64,000 bases of DNA, from the NCBI RefSeq assembly GCF_023973825.1, contig NC_090116.1:970001-1034000 (forward strand), in the 5' to 3' direction. The stretch is from Plasmodium brasilianum. Taxonomy: Eukaryota; Apicomplexa; Aconoidasida; Haemosporida; Plasmodiidae. Both the position numbers and the translations under genes were made by a program. Under the pieces are notes generated by a model. It had not been told where the DNA came from. It did no database searches and saw only the letters and a list, made by a program, of their open reading frames with translations. Shown piece by piece: positions 30,439 through 40,606 of this stretch (position 1 is the stretch's first letter; every line of letters begins with the position of its first letter).

Positions 30439-33122
30439 TTAAAATAAAAATATTGAATTTTCACTTGTAGCTCCAAGATAGCCTATTCTTTTTCCTGACC
30501 TATAAGGTGAGGGCTCTTGTTCATCTGAGCATAAAAAGGGGGAAAACGAAAAGGCGAGGGGGATGTTGTTACATTTCCGGAAAAGGGGCAGCATACGTTT
30601 AGAAGGGTGGAAGTGTGGAAGTGTGGAAGTGTGGAAGTGTGAAGTGTGGAAGTGTGAAGTGTGAAGTGTGAAGTGTGGAAGTGTGAAGTGTGGAAGTGTG
30701 AAGTGTGGAAGTGTGAAGTGTGGAAGTGTGAAGTGTGGAAGTGTGGAAGTGTGGAAGTGTGTGGAAGTGTGAAGTGTGGAAGTGTGGAAGTGTGAAGTGT
30801 GGAAGTGTGAAGTGTGGAAGTGTGGAAGTGTGGAAGTGTGGAAGTGTGGAAGTGTGGAAGTATGAAGTGTGAAGTGTGGAAGTATGTGCATATGAAAATA
30901 TGTTTGTATATATGTACTTATGCATGCACGTATGTAGTTGCGTAAGAGGAGAGCTCCTCCTGTTTGTTGTTTCTCATATTATAGGAAAAGTAGTACAATT
31001 AAAGGAAACGGAGCATATCTTATTTCTGCATGTTGGGTTTATGTACAATGACTTTCTTCCACATTCTACAAGGGGCGTCAAGTGGGCCTTCAAAGAAAAA
31101 AAAAAAAAAAAAGACAATAATTATAGCTGTAGCTGTAGTGGTAGCGGCAGTATGCATAACAAGTGCATACAAAGCAGTTCCACTCGCGCGGTATTACGCT
31201 TGTGTGGTTATATAGTTATAACATTCAAATTTCCCGGATGAGGAATTGGGGTGGTCCTTATTCTACTTCCTTCGCAATCCTTTGGAACGCAGTTCATCTT
31301 TGCAGAAAGGGAAAAGAAAAGAAGAGAAAAATGAAAAAAATGAAATCAATGAAAAAAATGAAAACAATGAAAAAAATGAAGAAAATGAAAACAGTGAAAA
31401 AAATGAAGAAAATGAAAACAATGAAAAAAATGAAGAAAATGAAAACAGTGAAAAAAATGAAGAAAATGAAAACAATGAAAAAAATGAAGAAAATGAAAAC
31501 AATGAAAAAGGTATACTTGTCATCGATGAGAGTACCACAGTTAAGTGGCGAGACAGGCGTTGGAAGTAGGAAGTAGAGAAATAACAAAAGGAGGCAAAAA
31601 AAAAAAAAAAAAAAAAAGTATTCATACCTCTAACTTGGACTCGTGCACGCGAATTAGCTTTCTGCTCGAGTTTGGAATAAAAATATTCTCCTTAGGACAT
31701 AATGATTTCTTTAAAACAAAAAAATAAAAATTATGCCGAATAAAAATTGAACCGATAATTTTAGTATTTTCTTTTTTTTTTATATACATTACTATTCATG
31801 CTCATATTACGATTAGCATGTACGAACCTCCAACTGTGTAGCATAATTATTTTTATTTTTTTTCGGAATAATTGAATCTTCGCTTATGTTAGGAATCAAA
31901 CAAGTCTGCAAAAATGGGGGAAAAAACAAAATAAAACAAAATAAAATAGGTGGTGTATGAATGTGTGTGTATGTGTGTGTGTATGTTTGTGTGTATGTGT
32001 GTGTGTATGTGTATGTGTGTGTGTATGTGTATGTGTACGTGTACGTGTATGTGTACGTGTGCACATACGCGTGTATATCCGTTTATAATACCCTTGGATA
32101 TGGTAGCAAAGGTGTCTACTTGCACATTCGTAAACTTATTTCCTCATTTTTGTGTACTTTTTTGCGTATTTTTTGTGTATTTTTTGTGTATTTTTTGTAT
32201 TTTTTTTTTTTTTTTCTTTCATTTGAATCTCTTCTTACCGATAAGTTGTCTACATGTCTATACATTTTTTTGGGTGGGGGCAGGGAATATCTCAAGACGT
32301 CCACGCCCCACTTACATGGATTTTTTTCTAAACTATAGCTGCTGATCTTTTTGGAGCTAATCGAGGGGGAAGGGTAAGAAGTGTCGATATGATAGGACAT
32401 ATAATAATGGGAAGGGGAGCAGTAAAACGTGGAGCAATCGGAAGAGTAGTAGCAAAACGTGGAGCAATCGGAAGAGTAGTGGCAAAACGTGGAGCAATCG
32501 GAAGAGTAGTAGCAAAACATGGAATAATCGGAAAAGTAACGGCACAATGGAGAAACGCTTTTAAAACATTCATAAAAAGTTTAGTCCTATAAATTTTCAT
32601 ATTTGTCTCTTCTTTCTTTGTAAACCTTTTTCTTTCGATTTTGTCATTGCTAAAAAGGGGGATAGAAAAAAAAGTAAAATGAAACTACTACACTTTAATA
32701 TTAATGTTTTAACGAAAAGGAAATAATACGTTTTTTTCATTACGATTTATTTATTTATTTTTATTTTTATTTATTTATTTATTTTTTTTTTTTTGGCACG
32801 TCTTTATCTAACGTATCCTTGGAAAATATATAGAAACTTCTAACATCAGTGTTAATTCTCTTTCCGTGTTTTATGGTTGAAGTATTGGAAAGGTTATCAT
32901 GAAATATTCCTTTTATTTCTAAGGAGGAAGATTTATCAAAAATTCGTTTTTTCATAATTCTATGAGAATTAGATTTTTTTTCCTCTCCCTTATCTGCAAA
33001 TATTATTTGTGTAAGAAAAAAAAAAGAAAAAAAGAAGAAAAATGGCAAAGTTAATCTGCAAATTAGTATGTCGTGTGTATCAACATAACTGGGATCACGC
33101 GAATGAAATGGTAGGAAAAGGG

Positions 33123-33165
<43 letters not shown>

Positions 33166-33727
33166 AGAAATGTTATAAACGTAAAAAATGCGTATTTCTC
33201 CATATGGTCATATGTTTACCACTCCATTCATTTTGAGTTCCGTCAAACACAGAGGTTTTATTTCTATGATTAATATTTCTTATGCAGCTTTTAAATTCTA
33301 CTTCCCCTGTCTCCTCGAAATGTAACTTAAAATGGTAAATAATGAAATTGGTGAGAGTACGGGGGAGGGGGGGTGGTAAAATATGGTGAGGGAAAGAATA
33401 TGATGGAAGGGGGTATACAGGGGAAGTGAGCAAGGGCGTGAAGAAGCAGATGAACAAAGGGATGGGCATAGAAGAGAACTATTTTAGTTTTCTTTTTTCT
33501 AAATTTTACTTTACAAAAGGTAGACTTATTCGAGTGTGTTGGCTTTCCGGCAGGTATACTAGACAAAAGAAAAAAGGTGGGTAATAGATAAGCCATATGC
33601 ATTGATGGACAGTATGAGCATTACCTCCACCGCTTCTAATAATATTAATGTTGCAGTAGATATTACCACTTCTGTTACTACTAATAATAGTAATCATTGG
33701 TGTAATACGCAGGAATGTTGAGCCCAT
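30439..33727 (-). CDS. reconstructed 11-exon gene, 395 residues, unknown function
   Basis: Reverse-strand exons: 33625-33727, 33515-33558, 33220-33325, 32813-32993, 32626-32649, 32239-32557, 31828-31905, 31628-31708, 31223-31297, 30997-31087, 30439-30524. All borders are GT-AG, every phase matches, and the sum is 1,188 bases ending at TAA. Exons read, among others, VYLPESQHTRISLPF, KSCIRNINHRNKTSVFDG, KNPCKWGVDVLRYSLPPPKK, TCLIPNISEDSIIPKK, KSLCPKENIFIPNSS, MNCVPKDCEGSRIRTTPIPH and YRSGKRIGYLGATSEN. Exon 6 contains a decapeptide repeat (CYYSSDCSTF). The protein is basic, Cys-, Ser- and Pro-containing, with no signal peptide or membrane span. Small exon 5, its flanking introns, and the donor GTTAGA of exon 4 are the weakest parts. 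The GAAGTGTG and AATGAA repeats nearby are intronic. No family is recognised. Many tiny exons are typical of some flagellar or gametocyte genes in this genus, but nothing here proves that. Confidence 0.6.
30602..30888. repeat. GGAAGTGT(G) minisatellite in the last intron of the 11-exon gene
   Basis: About 30 copies of a 8-9 base unit, GGAAGTGTG or GAAGTGT, in irregular alternation. Open reverse frames (His/Thr/Ser/Leu/Phe) across it are shadows. Confidence 0.93.
31323..31510. repeat. AAAAATGAAGAAAATGAAAAC repeat in intron 8 of the 11-exon gene
   Basis: Five copies of a 36-base unit made of AATGAA variants. On the forward strand the same DNA is open as NEKNEENEN and ends ILVIDESTTVKWRDRRWK; I treat this as intronic to the reverse gene but cannot exclude an antisense exon. 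Confidence 0.8.
32400..32545 (-). repeat. 30-bp in-gene repeat (exon 6 of the 11-exon gene)
   Basis: Four to five copies of a 30-base unit (GTGGAGCAATCGGAAGAGTA on the forward strand). All three reverse frames are open, so only the flanking unique sequence and splice phase select the CYYSSDCSTF reading. Confidence 0.85.
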
Positions 33728-34309
33728 GTATACATACATATTCACATATGTCCACATGCATATGTCTATGCACACGTATTCTCACTGCAGACACTTTTAC
33801 ATGCAAATAAAATTACTCGTTCAACTTGTTTTCTAAAGGTTTTTGAAGGTGGCGGATACTTGAGTAATTCATTTTCGATGTATAAATATGAAATTTAAAA
33901 TATAAAAAAAAAAAAAGCAAGCTGAAAAAAAGTTGATCGTTCAAAGAGAGAAAGATATTGCTTAGGGAAAACAAAAAAATAAGAAAAAAAAAAAAAAAAA
34001 AAAAAAATTAATTCAATATAGTTCAATTCAGTTCAATTCAGTTCAATTCAGTTCAATTCAGTTCAATTCAATTTAGTTCAATCCATTTCAGCTCATTCCA
34101 GCTCATTTCAGTTCAATCCAATTTATTTACAATACTTTTGGTTGCTCTTCCCATGTTGTTATTTCGCTTTACTCTTGTAAAGGTTATTCTTGTTACTATT
34201 CTTTTTTGAGACAAGTCATTCTTAATAAAACTAATTAAAATAAATATTTAAAAAAAAAAAAAAAAAAAAAAAGAACAACTATATGTATACGTGCAAGTAT
34301 ATATATAAG
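33728..34309. other. intergenic region, GTTCAATTCA repeat
   Basis: Holds an A-tract near 33984-34008 and about ten copies of a 10-base GTTCAATTCA unit (34021-34085). No gene is supported. Confidence 0.6.
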
Positions 34310-34796
34310 ATGAAGAAGACGAAACGGAATAAGAATTCGTGCATTTGTATGCAAAGGTATCACGAGCATACAGTGTATTATCCTTTATTAGGGAATAAAA
34401 AAAAAAAAAAAAAAAAATATACGTGCATTTGCGCATGTATTTTCTTTTATTTCAAATATGTATGCACACATATATATATATATATATACGTATATATATA
34501 TATGCACATTTCACTGCTTCCGTGGGGGAAAAAAAAAAAAAAATGTAGACTTGATAAGGGATAACCTTGCAGCAATTTTTGTTCTCTTAAAAAGCGAACA
34601 AGTAAACGAACAAATAAAGAAAGTTTACTTGGAAGGGATAAAAATTAAGCTGCTGAAATTTTGCACGTATATTTTCTCACAGCTTTGTTTAAGGTTTCTT
34701 ATTTATTTAAAGATGGTAAGGAAATGCATTTTTAAAAATAATTTTTGCCATTATTATTCTGGTATACAGTTTTTTAAATTATTTTTCATTACGTAA
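34310..34796 (+). CDS. candidate small spliced gene, two exons, 94 residues
   Basis: Exon 1 is 34310-34346 (MKKTKRNKNSCI, donor GTATGC, phase 1) and exon 2 is 34549-34796 (acceptor TGTAG). Exon 2 reads YLIRDNLAAIFVLLKSEQVN, EQIKKVYLEGIKIKLLKFC and a hydrophobic, aromatic C-terminal half, and ends at TAA. A possible second donor (ATG|GTAAGG at 34715) would truncate or extend the end. Charged, helical composition in the middle argues for real coding sequence. The intron carries a poly-A and an (AT)n tract. The gene converges on THG1. No family is recognised. Confidence 0.45.
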
Positions 34797-34992
34797 CATT
34801 AAGTGCTTGTGTGTTTTGCGTCTTTCGTATACTTCTCGTATTTTGTATATTTCCTTAATTTCCCACTAGAAAAAAAAAAAAAAAAAAAAAAGAAAAACCT
34901 TCTTTTTTTTTTCTTTTTTTTCCTTTTCTCTATTCCCTTTTCCCTTTATGCGACTACAACGCTGAGTAGTGTCTTTCTCCTTTTTCGAGTTA

Positions 34993-36012
34993 TCACTTCC
35001 CTTCCACCTCCACCCCTCCTGTGGCCTTCTTTTTAAAAATAAAATCGTACTTTCCCCAAAATTTTTCGCTAACTAAATTTTCATGTGAAATGATAAACTT
35101 GTTTAAGGTGTTAATTTTTTGTTGTTCACTCGACGTTGCAATAGAAACCTCAGCATTGATAATATCATCATCCTTACTAATAGTACATAAATTATAATCA
35201 TCGATTAGTTTTTCATGAGTATTTTTGTCCAATTTATTTTCATTAGTATTTTTAAGAGGATCTAAGTGAACAGTGGCATTACTAATAATGACTGAATTAT
35301 GGTCATATATAGTGGTACTACAGCTACTAGTGGTACATTTCATATTTACTTTTTTTTTAAAATTTTTATTTCTAATTATTATTGTTCCTCTTCTAAATAT
35401 ATCTGGGATGTTGTTATAATTAATATGAAATTTTGAGAAGAGCAATTCGTTTTTATCCTTAGTTTGTGTTGTTAACAAAAATTTATATGCTTGTTCATGT
35501 GTGTAATTACTTTTTAATACTAAATTCCAAAAGCATTCATTATACTGTGTATTAATATGACAGTCTACTTGCCTCCATGAAAAATAATCCTTTATTTCCT
35601 TTTCAGATGGATATATAATTATTCTTGCATCAAAACATGGCGGATAAACTAATTCTTTGTTGAAAAAATAAATTTTCCATCTATACATAAAATAAGATGT
35701 AAAATAAGATACAACACTAGTTAATATTTTGTCATACCTTCTATTCCATAATTTCGCATTTTTTCTAAATAAAAAGCTAAACTCGTCGGAGTGCCCATAA
35801 CACATATCTATTTCATCAAACTTTTTTATAACGCCAATTGCACATTCATTCATTAAATTAAGCCCTCGTATATCATTTGGCTTTTTATATTCATGTACTT
35901 TTATAAATTTTTTAAAATCACATCCATCTATTCTTATAATGAAGTAACAGTTGAGCATAATTTTTTTCTCTTCTTCGTATAATTTTACATAAGCAAATTT
36001 GCTGTTAGCCAT
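34993..36012 (-). CDS. THG1: tRNA(His) guanylyltransferase THG1
   Basis: Single open frame of 339 residues from ATG 36012. The N-terminus MANSKFAYVKLYE matches THG1 proteins. Metal-binding catalytic residues are in place: RIDGCDF (Asp29) and GHSDEFSF (Asp76-Glu77). Other family blocks follow, including PPCFDARIIIYP, YFSWRQVDCHINTQYNECFW and FRRGTIIIRNK. THG1 adds the extra G(-1) to the 5' end of tRNA-His by 3'-5' polymerisation, required for histidyl-tRNA synthetase recognition. A Thr/Ser/Asn-rich insertion at about 215-300 separates the core from a C-terminal helix (FWGKYDFIFKKK); overall length is slightly above the human protein. The assignment is firm; stage expression and localisation are not visible. 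Confidence 0.96.
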   Translation of the reverse strand: MANSKFAYVKLYEEEKKIMLNCYFIIRIDGCDFKKFIKVHEYKKPNDIRGLNLMNECAIGVIKKFDEIDMCYGHSDEFSFLFRKNAKLWNRRYDKILTSVVSYFTSYFMYRWKIYFFNKELVYPPCFDARIIIYPSEKEIKDYFSWRQVDCHINTQYNECFWNLVLKSNYTHEQAYKFLLTTQTKDKNELLFSKFHINYNNIPDIFRRGTIIIRNKNFKKKVNMKCTTSSCSTTIYDHNSVIISNATVHLDPLKNTNENKLDKNTHEKLIDDYNLCTISKDDDIINAEVSIATSSEQQKINTLNKFIISHENLVSEKFWGKYDFIFKKKATGGVEVEGK

Positions 36013-36844
36013 GAGAATTTAGCGGCAAGTGGAGAGAGAAGAATAAGGGAAGCGACAAAATTATGCACAAACCAGGAACAATTTAGCTGCTCTTGTTTTG
36101 GTCATTTGCTCTGCTCATGTAGCTCTATGATTAAAATTGCCTTAAAATATGTTAGGACAAATACCAATACTAATAAGAAGGTTAATGTTATAAAACGACT
36201 CGACATATGACATACTACTGTACACTGCGCATAAGATCAGTGTGCATTTTTTTAGGGCTCAGTAGAATTCATTTAAAAAAAAAAATAAAAAAATAAAAAA
36301 ATAAAAAAATAAAAATAAAAAATAATTTAATTATATAAAATTAAAAAAAATTAAAAAAGAAAATCACCCTTGCCACATGCACAATTCACTTTTTTTTTAT
36401 GAACAGGCAAGAATTTTTTTTCATGTGATAGACCATATGGGGCGTGCTTCAAAACTGGAGGAAAATAATGTAGATCATTCGCTTTCTTTTCTGACAAGCT
36501 TATATGCGTATGTGCGTATATGTATTTTCGCGATAACCTGTACGAGTCAGGTGTTTTAAAAAATGTACACATCCAAAACTGGTAGAGTGTTGCGGGTATG
36601 TATTAACCTTTACATGTAGCATACAAATTAAAATTATTATTTTTTAATTGCATTTTAAAAAGTAAAAACCTTGTAGCCCCTAATATTTTTAATTATATAT
36701 CTTTATATATGCAGTTGTAAGTATAAGAAGTACTGACGAACATTGAACTATGTAAGTTGGTAAACAAAACAAAATGGCACACGACCAACAACAAACAACG
36801 TATTTTCTATACTCTGAATTCCATGCGCAAAATATGCGTGAACA

Positions 36845-37090
36845 GTGGCAATATATCTGTTAAATGGGCTTAATATTTATATATATTTATTTATATATTT
36901 ACATATTTATTATTTATCTGTTTATTTATTATTTATCTGTTTATTTATTTATTATTTATCTGTATATTTATCTATTATTTATCTGTATATTTATCTATTA
37001 TTTATCTGTATATTTATTTATTATTTATCTGTATATTTATTTATTATTTATCTGTATATTTATTTATTATTTATCTGTATATTTATTTTT
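36845..37090. repeat. TATTTATTATTTATCTGTA tandem repeat
   Basis: About ten copies of a 23-27 base unit around TATTTATTATTTATCTG. The remainder of 36013-36844 has AAAATAAAAAAAT runs (36270-36330) and no supportable gene. Confidence 0.85.
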
Positions 37091-37274
37091 TAAAAGGGCA
37101 ATGTAATGGCCAAATGTGCTCTTAAGCACGTAGGAGTAAGAAGAATTATAAATAAATAGCTAACAATATAAATCATTTTTATTTGTAGAAAAAAAGAAAA
37201 AATGACAAAGGAATCTCGGCAGATTTAGTTGTAGTTGAGAATAAAAAATATAAAAATAAAAAGAGTGAAAAAAA

Positions 37275-37425
37275 GTAAAGCAAAGTTGAACAAAGTAAAA
37301 CAATGTAAAACAGAGTAAAACAAAGTAGAACAACAAAACAAAGTAGAACAACAAAACAAAGTAGAACAACAAAACAAAGTAGAACAACAAAACAAAGTAG
37401 AACAACAAAACAGAGTAAAACAAAG
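37275..37425. repeat. 18-bp repeat AAAACAAAGTAGAACAAC
   Basis: Five near-perfect 18-base copies flanked by degenerate AGTAAAACAA units; non-coding. Confidence 0.88.
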
Positions 37426-37674
37426 CAAAGTAAAACTAAATAAATCTAAGCTACATAAATTCAAACAAAACAGAGAATAGCGCAGAACAGCAATACGAAG
37501 AAACAATTTTAAGAAGGGGTGTACCCACAAAAAAGCTTTCAATAAAGAAAATTAAGACAGTGCATGATAACTAAAGCGAGCACATCCTTAAAAAAAAAAT
37601 TCATATTTAAGCATATGATACAGCCTCCCTCCCCCAAGCATTTTTGTAAAAACTTATGAATATGTACATGCACA

Positions 37675-37835
37675 TGTACTCCATTTTCTACTTCTACTCC
37701 ATTTTCTACTTCTACTTCATTTTCTACTTCTACTTCATTTTCTACTTCTACTTCATTTTCTACTTCTACTTCTTTTTCCACTTCTACTTCTTTTTCTACT
37801 TCTACTTCATTTTCAACTTCTACTTCAACTTGAAT
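37675..37835. repeat. 18-bp repeat TCTACTTCTACTTCATTT
   Basis: Nine copies. The reverse strand reads (VEVENE)n from a non-repetitive start, but no conserved flank supports a gene. 37836-38564 contains no visible exon; it includes a perfect 20-base palindrome at 38022-38041. Confidence 0.85.
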
Positions 37836-38564
37836 CATCATGTGCTCTTATTTTTATATTTATGGGAGAAAACTGACAGATGGTGTGTTCATATGGTGTA
37901 GGATAAAAAATAGAAAAAGATAGATGAAAAGAAATAATTAATAGATATCACTCCTTTTACGTTTGAAATAAACTGCAATATATTTTTTATACATGTGTTT
38001 TTCTAATAATTATATGCAAAACATCAACATATATGTTGATGACTATCTTTGCATAGAGAATGTTATAAGTACACAATTGTTCAGAATTTTCAGCTTGAGG
38101 AATTAAGTATGTAAAGAAGTCCTTATCGTATTCCATTCATTGTGATACTTCGAAAGAGTTTTAAAAGGGATTATTCTATCCCTTGAAATATTTTCTCAAT
38201 GATATTTCCCTTCCTTATAAGGTGCATTTTACTGTACATTTTGGTTACTCCATTCTACTGGCAAAAGTGTAGTGGCTTGAATATAATGATATTGTGTAAT
38301 AATAAATCATTTTTTTCGTCAAAATATATTATGCTAAATTGAATAACTTTTCGAGTTGTAATGAGGGGAAAGAATGAGTAGAGATAGGTTTACTCTGTGC
38401 ATTATATAATGTGCATAATGCGCATATACGCATATACGCATACTTCGAAAAGGTATATAAAACTTATCGATCATATAGTTAACGTTTTAAAAGCTATGTT
38501 ACCATGCTGCTAACAGGTGAGAAGCCCCTTTTTTGTTTTATTTGAACATTATGCCATTATGCCG

Positions 38565-39953
38565 CTATGCCGCTATGCTGCTTAACCCACTTGAGGAAGA
38601 GACCAGCAGATGCCCAGTCAACCCCTCCTTTGTAAACTGCATAAGTGTGTGCTTTATTGCCGATTCCAAGGCGTTACAATTGGGTGCGTCTAGGATCTCT
38701 TTATATTTACTGAACATTTTAGAAGTAGATCTGCATTTATTTTTTCTTTTTTCTAAGTGGTCATTATCCTTCTTTGTTTTTTTTTCATTTGTACACAAAA
38801 CTTCTTCAAGCTTGTCTAAAAATAATTTGTTCAATCTGGCATAAAGTAAGGGTTTATAATAAGAGGATAATTTATGTTTTTGAGATGACATAGACTCTAT
38901 TAATTTATCCCAATGGAATATATCAACTTGTTGAAATAGATTATTTTTATTAATTATAACATTAAATAAATATTCATTATCTAGGGTAAAAGACATATGT
39001 AGTAAATATTGAGATATCACAGAATTCTGTTTAAATACTTTTTGACCAAATATATGAACTAAATTAGAAAAATAAAATAAAGATTTTCCAATAAATTTAA
39101 TTATTTCATTGCCTATTAAATTATTTGAAAGTATTTTACTAACTAATTTTCTGGAATTTGCGGGGTTTTTTAAATCCCACTTTTTTACCTGACCATAGTC
39201 AGAATAAAAAATTTTAAAAAGAGTATGAATAGTTATATTGTACAAATAGGGAAAAGATAATTTCGAAATTTCATCTTTAATAACATCTTCAGAATATTTT
39301 TTTAATGAAACATTTGTACTGATCATTTTTATAAAAAATAATAGAGCCCTCATATTTCGTAATTCTTCATTTAATTGTGCTTGCACATTTTTGGACATTG
39401 GCATTATGAATGCTTTTTCGAGAAGAAATAATGAGTTCTTTTTTTCGTAATTACTGCCATGTTTGATTAACAGAGGTACATATTTTATTTTTCTTTGTAG
39501 AAGAAGCAATGATGGGGAATCCTTAGCATATATAAGATCTTTTATACCTTGTTGCTTATTTACTTTTGTACACTCTTTTAATATAGGTTCATACGGATAG
39601 AATCTGCATTTGTCATCGTACTTTACTGTGTCTCTAGTGTTGTAAGGAAAATTTTTTTTTTTTTTTTTTTCTTCATTTTTTTTTTCTATGTTATCGTCTA
39701 TATATAAATAATCTGTAATGAGAGAAGTAAAAATAGACTCATGGAATTTTTTCATAAATAATACTATAGCCATATCTAGAGCTGTCCTATTACATTTATC
39801 CCTTACAAAGGCGGAAGAGCCTTTTCTCACTTCAGCTAAGGCTGTTACTACATCTTTTCTTTTCAAATAATAATGAATAGAATGATTCCTTCTGTAAATC
39901 TTTTCTAATTTGAACAGTTTACTGTTAAATGATGCATTATTTGACGGCACCAT
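38565..39953 (-). CDS. conserved-type hypothetical protein with an ankyrin-like N-terminal segment
   Basis: Single open frame of 462 residues from ATG 39953. Residues about 25-80 resemble a degenerate ankyrin pair (KDVVTALAEVRKGSSAFVRD, NRTALDMAIVLFMKKFHES), with a second possible unit near 155-175 (VPLLIKHGSNYEKKNSLFLL). The remainder is alpha-helical with hydrophobic segments and no signal peptide. An A-rich run encodes KKKKK near residue 97. The tail is Ser/Gly-rich. Codon use and continuous non-repetitive sequence support a real gene; the function is not recognisable, and the ankyrin call is tentative. It could be a scaffold or adaptor. Confidence 0.82.
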   Translation of the reverse strand: MVPSNNASFNSKLFKLEKIYRRNHSIHYYLKRKDVVTALAEVRKGSSAFVRDKCNRTALDMAIVLFMKKFHESIFTSLITDYLYIDDNIEKKNEEKKKKKNFPYNTRDTVKYDDKCRFYPYEPILKECTKVNKQQGIKDLIYAKDSPSLLLLQRKIKYVPLLIKHGSNYEKKNSLFLLEKAFIMPMSKNVQAQLNEELRNMRALLFFIKMISTNVSLKKYSEDVIKDEISKLSFPYLYNITIHTLFKIFYSDYGQVKKWDLKNPANSRKLVSKILSNNLIGNEIIKFIGKSLFYFSNLVHIFGQKVFKQNSVISQYLLHMSFTLDNEYLFNVIINKNNLFQQVDIFHWDKLIESMSSQKHKLSSYYKPLLYARLNKLFLDKLEEVLCTNEKKTKKDNDHLEKRKNKCRSTSKMFSKYKEILDAPNCNALESAIKHTLMQFTKEGLTGHLLVSSSSGLSSIAA

Positions 39954-40606
39954 TTCGCCTTCCTCTTTCTCCCGATGAATTGGCTGAATTTGATGAAGAG
40001 TTTATTTCCCGTGTAATCATGCACATGTATATGTGTTTGCGACTATATAGGTATTTTTTTTTAACGTTCAGAAAAAATTAACAAATTGGATAAAGGAGAA
40101 CAAATGAGGTACACAATTAAAGGTAAAGATATGTGATACAAATTCTTTTTTTAAAATAGAAAAAAAAAAAAAAAAAAAAAATTCAAGTTAAAAAAAGTAT
40201 TTATATATTGATATGCAAAAGTGTAAACTGCTTTCAATTTTTGTAAATATATGTACATATTTCTTTAAAAGACACTTCACAAAAAAAAAAAAAAAAAAAT
40301 TAAGGTGACAAGATGAAGTGAGATGAAACTAGTTAATGTGTAGTAACAGATTCCTTTCTTTCCTTTCTGTAATTATGACAGTGTTAATATTTTCGCGAAA
40401 TGATCCTTTATCATCAACTGTTACAAAAGTGGAAGTAATTTTTTTTTTTTTTTTTTTTAACTAAATTCGTTCATTATTTCCCCATATTTTGACAAGGAAA
40501 AGTGGGAAAAAAAAAAAAAAAATTGAAAAAATAAAGAAATTTGGATAGTGGACATACTTTTACCTCCTACCTCTTTTATTTATAGTATCAAAAGAATTGA
40601 AGTTTT
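39954..40606. other. intergenic region between divergent genes
   Basis: Poly-A tracts at 40159-40180, 40280-40299 and 40507-40521 and a poly-T at 40440-40459. It probably contains the divergent promoters of the ankyrin-like and LamG genes; no motif is confidently assigned. Confidence 0.5.
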
